Below are positions 49,115 through 60,700 of a stretch of 64,000 bases of DNA, one piece after another. Each line of letters begins with the position of its first letter. Within the stretch, counting starts at the first letter, position 1. The DNA comes from Antedon mediterranea (taxonomy: Eukaryota > Echinodermata > Crinoidea > Comatulida > Antedonidae), in contig NC_092679.1 in the NCBI RefSeq assembly GCF_964355755.1, forward strand, positions 5,518,001 through 5,582,000. Direction: 5' to 3'. The notes under the pieces were generated by a model. It was not told the origin of the DNA. It saw only the letters and a list, made by a program, of their open reading frames with translations, and ran no database searches. The position numbers and the translations under genes are program-made.

Positions 49115-49390
49115 AAAAACTTGTGTAAAACGGCGTTCCATAATTAGTGACGAATCGCATATTCGCCGTTTATTGTTGAGGCGCGTAAACAGTGTGCGCA
49201 ATGCATGTTTTCTTCCCATGACGAGATGAATCGATATTCGACGCTTCGTGTGACGAATAATCGCCAAATTATAATTAATATAATTAATTAATGAAATAAG
49301 ATACGCAGTTGATGTTTGCATCAATTGTTCTTTAGAATAAATACTTTCGAAATACAAAACAAAAAATGTGTGGTGAGTGACGATATGTTC

Positions 49391-49431
49391 AATCATGGAC
49401 CTATAAATTACTAATTTATAGGTCCATGATT
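49391..49431. repeat. Perfect 20-bp palindrome, 1-nt spacer
   Basis: AATCATGGACCTATAAATTA, C, and its exact complement. Confidence 0.95.
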
Positions 49432-49799
49432 CAATATATGTAGCTTCAATTCAAACATAATGTAACAGAAAATTCGAAGCGTAAAAAACGTTCGTTTACA
49501 CAACACTTTTTGTTATACTTTATTATTGATTATTATATTATACAGGAATACTATTTATTTCCTCATTTCTACCAAAAATAAACAATATTTTGGATACAAA
49601 ACTTTGTGCATGTGAATTACATTACCAAAATATTAAAATGAGGATAAAAAAACATCGCGTAAAATACTCGTATTCAAAAGCTTCTGAAATTTGTAGATAT
49701 ATGTCATGAAAAAGAAATTTGACATTCCCAATAATTTTTTTTGGCAAAAATGTAATATATGAAACATACAATTTACATAGTTTATCATTGTTTTTTATT

Positions 49800-51930
49800 A
49801 GAACCAATGGTTACACAGTTAAACATAGTGATAAAGAATAGATACTTGTTAGGTTACTACCCTACCCTCTAGTTTGAAGCGACATTATAAATTCATCGCG
49901 AAAAAAAACGTATCGTATTCAGAAACGTTTGACATTTTGTATAGATATGTTCACTAAGACAAAACAAATTATAAGTGAGTCAAGCGGTTAAGGCAGGGGC
50001 GCCGTTTACCGTACCTAAAGAGCCAACAGCAACATTGGCAAGGGTTCGAGGCCGACTCGCTCCTAGTTCTGGTGGTGGAACAAGTCTTCTCGGATAAGGA
50101 CTATAAACCGTAGGTCCAGTGTACACAGTTATAACCTGTGTGTACTTTAAAGAAACCCAGTTCATTATTCGAAAAAGAGTAGGGGGTTACCCCGGTGAAC
50201 TGGTTCACACAATAGCCCCTGTATCAGGGGGATTAACACCTATCTGATAGGACAGTGATTAATTCACTATTGGTAATCCTTGGCCACATTGCCTAAAGAC
50301 ATAAAATAAAATAAAAATAAATTTCAAGACAAATCGATGATTTCAATAATTTGCATTTCTAAAAATTCACACTTATGAAAGACCATACATTTTTAACATA
50401 TTCGTTTTACTTCATTGATGATTCTCACAAAAGTATACAATAAAACCATTAGAATATCATCATTTTTTCTGTGTACCGAGTTTAGAAACTTTTTGAATAC
50501 CAGACGTATTTTTTTGTGATGCTTTTTCATTTGAATTGTAGTATAAAATGTCATTGAAACGAGATAAAAATCATACACAAGACATGTTATAATAGGTTTC
50601 TCTATAATATACATAACAAAATTAGTCCTTTTTTTTGTGGTAAGAATCGCCAATGAAGTAGAAAATTAATAATCATTAATAGTAGGCCTAAAATATAATA
50701 TTAAATATTATAAAGAATATCAAACATTTTATGTTATGAAAAATAAAATTTACATATAAGTTTATCATTGTGTTTTACTATAAACAAATTGGTTAAAAGT
50801 TAAACACAGTGAGTGATAAAGAATAGAACTGTTTTAGTTTATTTAACCCTAACCCTAGTTTGAAGCGATCACACATTTAATATTTATCGCTAAAAATATG
50901 TATCGTCTTGAAAAACGTTTGATATTTGGTAGATATATGTTCAATATAGGTTCTTACATCTATAATGCAAAAGAAATATCCTAATAGTTTTATTTTGATT
51001 TCTGGGAATCATCAATGAAGTAAAAATGTGTTGGAAATGTATGGTCTTTCATAAGTGTAAATGTTTAGAAATGCAAATTATTAAAATCACGAATTTGTCT
51101 TGAAACTTTTATTTTTTGTTTGTTTTATAGACGTAAGAACCTATTGAACATATTTACCAAATTTCAAATGTTTCTGAATACGATACGTATTTAATTTTTC
51201 GCGATGAATTAAGTATGTGATCGCTTCAAACTAGGGTTAGAGTTATATAACCTAAAACAGTGTCTATTCTTTATCACTGTGTTTAACTGTGTAACCAAAT
51301 TGGTTCTGTAAAACAAGATGATAAACTATGTAACTTGTATTATATTACATTATATGTATCCTATAATGTAATATGAAAAATAAAATGTACATAGTTTATC
51401 ATTATGTTGTACTAAAACCAATTTGGTTAAAAGTTAAACACAGTGTTAAAGAATGGAACTGTTAGGTTAACCCTAACCCTAGTTTGAAGCGATCACATAC
51501 TTAATTCATCGATAAAAATACGTATGGTCTTAAAAAACGTTTGAAATTTGATAGATATGTTCAATATAGGTTCTTACATCTATAATGTAAAAGAAATATC
51601 AGTATTTGTTTTATTTTGATTTCTGGGAATCATCAATGAAGTAAAAATGTGTTGGAAAATGTATGGTATTTCATAAGTGTACATTTTTAGAAATGCAAAT
51701 TATTAAAATCACGAATTTTTCGTGAAATTTATATTTTTTGTTTGTTTTATAGACGTAAGAACCTATTAAACATATCTAACAAATTTCAAAAGTTTCTGAA
51801 TACGATATACGTACTTTTTCGCGATGAATTTATTATGTCGCTTCAAACTAGGGTTAGGGTTATATAACCAAAAACAGTATCTATTCTTTATCACTGTGTT
51901 TAACTGTGTCACCAAATTGGTTCTGTAAAA
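49800..51930. repeat. Inner direct and inverted duplications of the composite
   Basis: A block with TAGTTTGAAGCGA, TTCATCGCGA, CGTATTCAGAAACGTTTGA and AGATATGTTC occurs in plus orientation near 49870-49955, 50858-50945 and 51478-51560, and in minus orientation near 51135-51235 and 51745-51850. A second block (ATGGTCTTTCATAAGTGTA, AAATGCAAATTATTAAAATC) is plus near 51035-51090 and 51660-51710 and minus near 50325-50395. Short telomere-like AACCCTAACCCTAG words mark the first block. Confidence 0.85.
49976..50310 (+). repeat. SINE family A, full-length copy
   Basis: tRNA-like head GAGTCAAGCGGTTAAGGCAG with box B GGGTTCGAGGCCGACTC, then body ATAAGGACTATAAACCGTAG, CCAGTGTACACAGTTATAAC, GGGGGTTACCCCGGTGAACT, CTATCTGATAGGACAGTGAT and tail ATTGCCTAAAGACATAAAAT followed by AAAT repeats. 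Inserted into one arm of the inner inverted repeat. Confidence 0.85.
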
Positions 51931-52059
51931 CAAGATGATTAACTATGTAACTTGTATTTATTATATTATTACATTATATGTATCCTATTCTTTATCATAA
52001 CGTTTAGATAATAAGATATATTTAATATAATATTTTGCTATGTAAATAACATCATATAA

Positions 52060-54195
52060 TAAATGTTTCATTATCATCGTGTTTTACTGTAACCAAATTG
52101 GCTATGGTAAAACACAATACTAAATTTGTATGTAAATGTATCATATTATATTATTATATGTTTCCTATTCTTATTTGTGTTTTACTGTATCCAGCACAGT
52201 GCTAAATATCATTTATCATAGTTTAAATGTTTTACTCTAACCAAATTGGTTATAGTAAAACACAGTGATAAATTACTATGTAAATGTCATTTTGTCATAT
52301 TATTAAATGTTTCCTATTCTTTATCATTGTGTTTTACTCTAACCAAATTGGTTATAGTAAAACATTGTGCTAAATTGCTATGTAAATGTAATTTATCATA
52401 TTATTAAATGTTTCCTATTCTTTATCATTGTGCTTTACTCTAATCAAATTGGTTATAGTAAAACACAGTGCTAAATTGCTATGTGAATGTCATTTATCAT
52501 ATTATTAAATGTTCCTATTCTTTATCATTGTGTTTTACCATAATCAAATTGGTTATAGTAAAACACAGTGATAAATTGCTATGTAAATGTCATTTATCAT
52601 GTTATTAAATGTTTCCTATTCTTTATCATTGTGTTTTACTTTAACCAAATTGGTTATAGTAAAACACAGTGATAAATTGCTATGTAAATAATCATTATTA
52701 TTAAATGTTTTTACTCTGACCAAATTGGTTATAGTAAAAACAGTGATAAATTACTATGTAAATGTCATTTTGTCATATTATTAAATGTTTCCTATTCTTT
52801 ATCATTGTGTTTTACTCTAACCAAATTGGTTATAGTAAAACACAGTGATAAATTGCTATGTAAATGTAATTATTATTAAATTCCTATCTTTATCATTGTG
52901 TTTTACTCTAACCAAATTGGTTATAGTAAAACACAGTGCTAAATTGCTATGTGAATGTCATTTATCATATTATTAAATGTTCCTATTCTATATCATTGTG
53001 TTTTACTCTAACCAAATTGGTTATAGTAAAACAAAGTGCTAAATTGCTATGTAAATGTCATTTATCATGTTATTAAATGTTTCCTATTCTTTATCGTTGT
53101 GTTTTACTCTAACCAAATTGGTTATAGTAAAACATTGTGCTAAATTGCTATGTAAATAATCATTATTATTAAATGTTCCCTATTCTTTATCATTGTGTTT
53201 TACCATAATCAAATTGGTTATAGTAAAACACAGTGATAAATTGCTATGTAAATAATCATTATTATTAAATGTTTTTACTCTAACCAAATTGGTTATAGTA
53301 AAACACAGTGCTAAATTGCTATGTAAATAATCATTATTATTATTAAATGTTTTCTATTCTTTATCATTGTGTTTTACCATAATCAAATTGGTTATAGTAG
53401 AACACAGTGCTAAATTGCTATGTAAATGTCATTTATCATATTATTAAATGTTTCCTATTCTTTTTCATTGTGTTTTACTTTAACCAAATTGGTTATAGTA
53501 AAACACAGTGCTAAATTGCTATGTAAATAATCATTATTATTATTAAATGTTTCCTATTCTTTATCATTGTGTTTTACCATAATCAAATTGGTTATAGTAG
53601 AACACAGTGCTAAATTGCTATGTAAATGTCATTTATCATATTATTAAATGTTTCCTATTCTTTTTCATTGTGTTTTACTCTAACCAAATTGGTTATAGTA
53701 AAACACAGTGCTAAATTGCTATGTAAATGTCATTTATCATATTATTAAATGTTTCCTATTCTTTATCATTGTGTTTTACTCTAACCAAATTGTAGTAAAA
53801 CACAGTGATACATTGATATGTAATGTCATTTATCATATTATTAAATGTTTCCTATTCTATATCATTGTGTTTTACTCTAACCAAATTGTAGTAAAACACA
53901 GTGATACATTGATATGTAATGTCATTTATCATATTATTAAATGTTTCCTATTCTATATCATTGTGTTTTACTATAACCAAATTGGTTATAGTAAAACACA
54001 GTGCTAAATTGCTATGTAAATGTCATTTATCATATTATTAAATGTTTCCTATTCTTTATCATTGTGTTTTACTCTAACCAAATTGGTTATAGTAAAACAC
54101 AGTGCTAAATTGCTATGTAAATGTCATTTATCATATTATTAAATGTTTCCTATTCTTTATCATTGTGTTTTACTCTAACCAAATTGGTTATAGTA
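52060..54195 (+). repeat. 101-bp satellite, right array, about 21 copies
   Basis: Complement of the left array: CTATTCTTTATCATTGTGTT, TTACTCTAACCAAATTGGTT, ATAGTAAAACACAGTGCTAA, ATTGCTATGTAAATGTCATT, TATCATATTATTAAATGTTT. Several copies have internal deletions, giving periods of about 75-90 bp at 52660-53340. Confidence 0.95.
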
Positions 54196-54744
54196 CACAG
54201 TATATTTTAACTCAGCAACATGTATAACATCGCCGCAAAATTGTTTATACGTTTATTTTGATTGGCTAACTAAAGTACGGTCTAATGAATATTGATATCA
54301 GAAGATTCCCTAGCTTAGTAAAAAAGTTTTATTACCAAAAATATGCTGATTACGTCACTACCGGAAGTTGTAGTCTAGCATGATTCAGACGCAATTGATT
54401 ATGTACGTTTGTTAAACATATAAAAAGCTGTAAATTACCACAAAACGACGATAGGAAAGAATTCAAAGAAATGCCCTACGTGTTCAAAATCATTGTTTTA
54501 ATATATTCTGTATGTATAACTAACAATTGACCTTGTGGAAGAGCGTATAAATTTAATTTAAAGTAAAACATGATTTACTCGCCAATTTGGTATTGGATAT
54601 ATAGCTCGGTCAACACAAAAAACCGGCTAGTTGACCTTTGACATGTATTTTGTAAACAAAAGGAGAATTGCAAACACTTTTTATCGACAAAATAAATCTT
54701 AAGTTATAATATAAATGACTTCTTAGTATTGTTTTTCAGATACC

Positions 54745-54771
54745 ATGACATGTCTGGCACAATTGTATTAA
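54745..54771 (+). promoter_or_regulatory. Upstream ORF overlapping the POMT2 start
   Basis: An ATG five bases before the POMT2 start codon opens an out-of-frame eight-codon reading frame (MTCLAQLY) ending at 54771. It may reduce initiation at the POMT2 ATG, or leaky scanning may simply pass it. A splice-acceptor-like TTTTTCAG lies just before it (54733-54739), so a leader exon further upstream is possible. Confidence 0.35.
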
Positions 54772-57700
54772 ACAATGGACATCATTATAACGAAAATATT
54801 GCTAAAAAACCTTCAGAAATTGACATGTGGAAAAAGGACTCTTCTAGGCCCAAGATTGAACTCAAACAACCTTCTTTATCACCGTCAGCTGCCGATGGAT
54901 GCCCTGACACAATTCCCTTCTCGAGTGCTAATTTTAACGGACATGGGCCTAGCAATAAAAATAACTACAAACGTGTTTTCTTTGACAAAAAACGGTTTAT
55001 TTACTGGTGTTGTTTCATACTTCTAGTCGTCTTGGCTTTTGGGACGAGATTGTATAAATTAGATGAACCAAAACATGTTTGGTAAGTTAAGAATAAAACA
55101 AATATTTTATTTTTATTTTGTATTTTTTGAAGGGGAAAACAGTGCACGTGATGTGACATGAAAATAAGATTTGAAACATAACAAATAATTGTTTTTCTTT
55201 TCATTTTTTTCACAGCTGGGATGAAACACATTTTGGAAAAATGGGAAGTTACTATATTAACAGAACGTTTTTCTTTGACGTGCATCCTCCATTAGGAAAG
55301 GTAAACTTTTCTCTTTACCAGGACACTTTTATTCCACTTTTCTTTCAGTATCCAACACGGTATCCAATTAAACATGTCCTGCTTCGTTTTTTTTTTTCAG
55401 ATGTTAATAGGTTTGTCCGGTTTACTATCGGGATACGATGGGAAATTTTCGTTTGAAAAACCAGGAATTAAGTATGGAGAAACAGAGTACATTGGAATGC
55501 GATTGGTAAGAAAAAACGTTGTAATGAATGTAATAAATGATTGAAACAAAGTAGAACCCCTATTATGTACTTGTCAATTGTATGACCTACTATACGACCC
55601 CTGGGAGAGATGCGTCATTTGTCTGATGTTTGTCATACCTTATGAATACCATTATGCACCCCTGCATAAAAAAAATGACATACCTTTAGGTGACCATGAC
55701 ACACCCATTTTGAAGAACAATGTACCATGTTGTTCATGATATAGTGGGTGGTAAAGTGACGGACATTGACACACTATTATTCATTGATGTGACGTACCAT
55801 TTAGCTTGACGCACCCCTGCATCAATAATTATTCGTAAAGGATGCATCCATGATGCACCTCTCCCGAGGATCGTATAGTGAGTCATATAATTGACAAGTG
55901 CATTAAGAAGACACTTTCAGGGCTCATAACATAGATTTCCAATTTGTAGTGTTAAAAGCAGTAGAACTTCTAATGTGTCCCCTCAATATGAATGTCCAAA
56001 AGAAGAAAGTTTTTTTTTTTACTGTATTGCCCCTCATTGTTTCATAGGAAAGTTGCTCTAATTTGACTTGTTTTTCTCTTTAGTTTTGTAGTTTACTTGG
56101 TTCTAGCATCATTCTGTTATGTTTTGGAATTGTTTGGGAAATGACTCAATCACTTTCAGCATCAGTACTATCAGCTTTTATTATTATATTTGGTAAGTGA
56201 AAAAATTATTTAATTTCAAAAGTTATTTTATTTATTTATTTTATTTAACCTTATTTATAGACCATAAACAGCGTATGCTGACAGTGACTGTGTATATATC
56301 AGTACTCCAGGGTAACCCCCTACATGTCTCAAAAGATGATACTTGGTTCTTTAAAGTGCACATGAACCAGATATGTACACTGGACCTACGGTTTATAGTT
56401 CTTATCCGAGAAGCCTCGCTCTATCACCAGAACCATGGAGCGAGTGAGGCTCGACCCTTGTTATGGTAGGTATTACTGTCTTAACCACTTGGCCACTCAC
56501 TCATTAATTGCAATGTTATTCTGTTCAGCTGTCCTTATCCCATCATGATTCTAACATCAAATGTCATTCACAAATGAACTTTAATGAAACAATATTTACA
56601 TAATTTTATCATTGACTCCTTTTTTTAGACACTGGCTGTTTAACTTTATCACAGTATATTCTACTGGATCCAATTCTCTTGTTCTTCATCGTCATGTCAA
56701 TGTACAGCGCACAAAAGTTCAAAGGTCATTCTAAATTGCCTTTCTCGTTTGGTTGGTGGTTCTGGATGGCAAACACCGGAATCTTCTTAGCATTTTCGTT
56801 CAGGTATTAAAGCAAAGTTTATATCAAGCATTTTTACTTTACTTCCAGACTTCGGTTTAACAAAAGTCGTATGCCAATTAATTAAAATACAAATGCACTT
56901 TGTAAACATTTGCATATTCATTAATTTCCAAACTATAAATATTCTATCGGTAATCACATTTATTTTTTCATTTTCATTGATTTTAGTGTCAAATGGGTTG
57001 GTCTCTTCATCATTTTACTTATAGGTATTATTACGATATCTGACCTTTGGCATTTACTTGGTAACTTAGCTTTATCAAAGGTAAACTTATTATCATATTT
57101 CCCTCTAGTTTTAGTTGTCCCATGCCTAGATGACCGTAGGTGCATAGCAGATGAGATAAAGTAGTAGTACTCATCATGATATGATACACTGGCATAAGCC
57201 ATATCTCCCAGTGGTGCCTATCTCCTCTATGGGCTGGCGGGGTTTTGGTGGATGGCCGTCATATCATTTTTATAGTGGTTAAAATGCAGTATTCTGAAAA
57301 TTGAAATTCTGTAACATAAGAAATAGTGGAATTGTTTGTCATGATCTCTAGTAAAATCTTTTTTTGTTCTGTTTTGTTCAACAGATACAAATAGCTAAAC
57401 ACATCTGTGCACGTGTGTCCTGCCTAATTGTTCTGCCAATCATTTGTTATCTTGCCATATTTTTCGTCCATTTTAAAGTATTAAGTCACAGGTATGATTG
57501 ATTGATTGATTGAAATACAGTATTACTGGAAATCTAAACTCATATTACTTTTTATATTTTTCTTACATTCAATTTGTAACTTAAAGAAGATAGATTTTTA
57601 AAAATCAATTGAAATCTCTCTTTTTTTTACAGTGGGACTGGCGATGGATTTTTTAGTTCATCATTTCAGTCTCGTCTCAAGGGCAATAACTTATATGAAG

Positions 57701-60700
57701 CAAATATGCCAGAAGGTAAAATAAATCAAGAATAGGGTATAGCTGTACCTCCCCAAGTTTTAAATCAAATGAAAAGATTAAAATTTAAGCTCAATAGAAA
57801 CAATTAATTTAAAAAGTAAAGCATCTTGCCTGTAGTGTAATGGATAAAATAATATAGCATTGACAAGTCTCGAACCTCTTACATACTAGGCCGTTAACCC
57901 TTATTATTGCACCCTACAAGCTCTCTAATATGAGTGTTATTTTTAGATCTTGCATATGGATCTGTAATCACCTTGAAGAATCATCGAGCAGCAGGGGGCT
58001 TGCTGCACTCACACTGGCATCTCTACCCTGAAGGTGTTGGGGCTAGGCAGCAACAGGTCAGTAGTATCGATCAAAGCATACATCTAAGAATTGCTCATCA
58101 AGATCATTCAATTTGCTACTACAATACACTGAAAAACAGTAGGCCTATCAATCAATCTTTATTTCTGTTATATAATCACACAAAAAACAAATACAATGTT
58201 AAGATGGAGGACGTACAACAAAGGCAAAGCCTGAAAAAACACTGTACAGTACACCTTTATAAAAAAACACACATGCAAAGCCAACATAAACAAGTGGATC
58301 ATCATTGTATGGTGTGTCTAATTTCATGTTTATTTAAATGCCTACATTCTTTGTCATGTTTTGTCTAAAGGTTACAGCTTACACACATAAAGATGATAAC
58401 AACAAGTGGTTGGTTAAGAAGTTTGATCGTGATCCGTCAGAACACGATGACATCACATATGTTCATCATGGTGATGTAGTTCGACTAGAACATCTTGCGT
58501 AAGTTGTCGGATACTACAGTATTTATTTGTTTAAAACCATGCAGCTATCAATTTAATTAAAACTGTCTTGCCATGGCTTTTGCCGTGTAATAATATACAA
58601 ATAATGAATTTTTATGAGTGTAATGGTACAAATAATGGCATGAGGTGAATGATGAAATCATGCCAATATTTGTACCATTACACGATTATAAAACATTCAT
58701 TATTATTTTTATATAACATCTAAATAGATTTCTGTCACAAAAAAAAAGTACAATTGAACGAACGTTCAATAATGCATACTATTGCATGCCATGTGACCCA
58801 CAATTGTCCAATCAAATAACAGGAATTTATATAGGTGTTATATAATACTATTTAGAATGTTTTTTTTGTAGAACTCAGAGGAATCTTCACAGTCATATGG
58901 AGTCTGCTCCAATCACAAAGCGCCATCAACAGGTCTCATGTTATGGAATAGTGAGTTTGACCTATAAATTTTATTTTTACATGTCAGTCTATATTTTCTT
59001 TTCGTTTATGGGTCTTGCGTGACAATAAATTTCTTCTTGCAAGATTCTCTATTAATAGTATAGTTATATTGTTTCATTATTATATATTACATTTTTTTTA
59101 TTGTATTGTTTACCATTGAAGAAATTAATAAAAGTTGAATTATTATTTTTATTATATTGTGTCTACTTACCTGGATAAATCGACATATGCCTTTTTCCCT
59201 TTACCTCTCCAAGACAGTGGAATATACTTAAATGTCACTTTGTTTCTTTTCACAGAATGGGACTGGAGATTTGAATGATATATGGCGAGTTGATATTCTG
59301 GGTGGTAAACTTGGGGATCGAGTGAAAACAGTGCGAACTCGGTTGCGACTGATCCATCATACTACAGGGTGTGCTTTGTACTCTCACTCCAAGCAGTTGC
59401 CAAAATGGTAAGAAGATAATTACTGATGCATTCACAAGTTTGTCAACCACTAAATGTATTGCTTTTTAACTGGTTTGTTATTTTTGTTTGTTTTAAGGGG
59501 CTGGGAGCAGATGGAAGTAACATGCAATCCACGTAAAAGAGATTCAAAGAACATATGGAATGTGGAGGACCATTACAATGCCAAATGTAAGAGAATCAAT
59601 TTCTTTTAAAGCCTTTTTTTTTTGGATTCTAGTGTGTGGTAGTTATTTAAAGGGCAACTTGACCGAGGACCATATTTTAGAGATGTACATATGATTTCAG
59701 AACAATCGCAAGATTAAGGATATGGCCACACCTGCTCACCGTACAGCCGTCGCCATAAATTAATGTGACATCACAGGTGCATTTCAAAATCTACTTAATG
59801 AGTCCAGATAAGCAAAAGATACAATAAAAAAAATCAACATTTATATTTTTTACGATTTATGTACAAAGAAAAACTCATGCCGTAACGTTTGCGATGCACC
59901 TGTGACGTCACAGCAATTTACGGAGACGGCTGTACGGCAAGCACGTGCGGCGATATCCTTAATCTCGCTATAGTTCTGAAATCATATGTATATCCCTAAA
60001 CCCTTGGTCCTTTAATAGTAATTAGAAGTATATCCCTAATAATCAGCTTCGGCTGGATGGACCACCCTCGTTTAATTGAAATAAATAAAATAAATCTGGA
60101 TGGGTGACAGCTGAGTGTTACCTAGATTGCTAATTTGATGTGATAATTGATGATTTTATTTATTATTATTCTCGGTTTTTTATTTTTGTAGTACCAAATA
60201 TCAGCTTTGAACTGTTCGCACCTTCATTTCTTGAAAGTGTGCTGGAATCGCATATTGTCATGGCACAGGTATGATTATTATCTATATCCAATCTATAACT
60301 TGTGTTTGAACCACTTCTATAAATAAAGAGTCTCAGATTAAACAAAAGTTTGTCTATTTTAATACTAATCATAATGTTAGACCTTACATTGACCAGAAGA
60401 AGACTTATAATTTGTATAAATACCTTTCATTAGTTAGACCAGAGGTTTCTGTTTTGATTGTGGATATTTTGTAGTCTACTTCCAAGAGTGTTGTGGATTT
60501 AGAAAACATGAAAGATGATCACAAAAAAAATATGAAAAGTTATCAAGATCTGATCTGATTTAATTTTTAGAGTAACAGTGGTCTTAAACCTAAAGAAGGA
60601 GAAATTACCTCACGACCATGGCAATGGCCTATTAATTATAGGGTAAGTTTTAAAACCAATATAATTATTTCTGTAGTTGCTGCAATACCTCAATTCAGTT

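Larger units (their letters stand above)
46262..54620. mobile_element. Composite inverted-repeat (foldback) structure between GSTZ1 and POMT2
   Basis: The two outer edges are inverted copies: 46286-46325 contains CCAAACTGGCGAGTAAATCA and TGTTTTACTT, and the complement of about 54560-54600 contains CCAAATTGGCGAGTAAATCA, TGTTTTACTT. Going inward, each side has an array of the same 101-bp satellite in opposite orientation (46510-47935 and 52060-54195), and inner inverted arms flank the middle (49800-49965 against 51765-51930). A separate 829-bp foldback element lies in the left half. No protein-coding sequence was found. Whether it moved as a unit or grew in place by inverted duplication cannot be told from one locus. 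Confidence 0.75.

Noticed and set aside
55241-55456. Plus-strand ORF reading through POMT2 exons 2-3
   Set aside because: It crosses an intron; proper splicing at 55300 and 55401 restores the POMT2 family sequence.
57934-58368. 144-codon plus-strand ORF
   Set aside because: Contains POMT2 exon 9 and then reads into the intron past a good donor at 58057.
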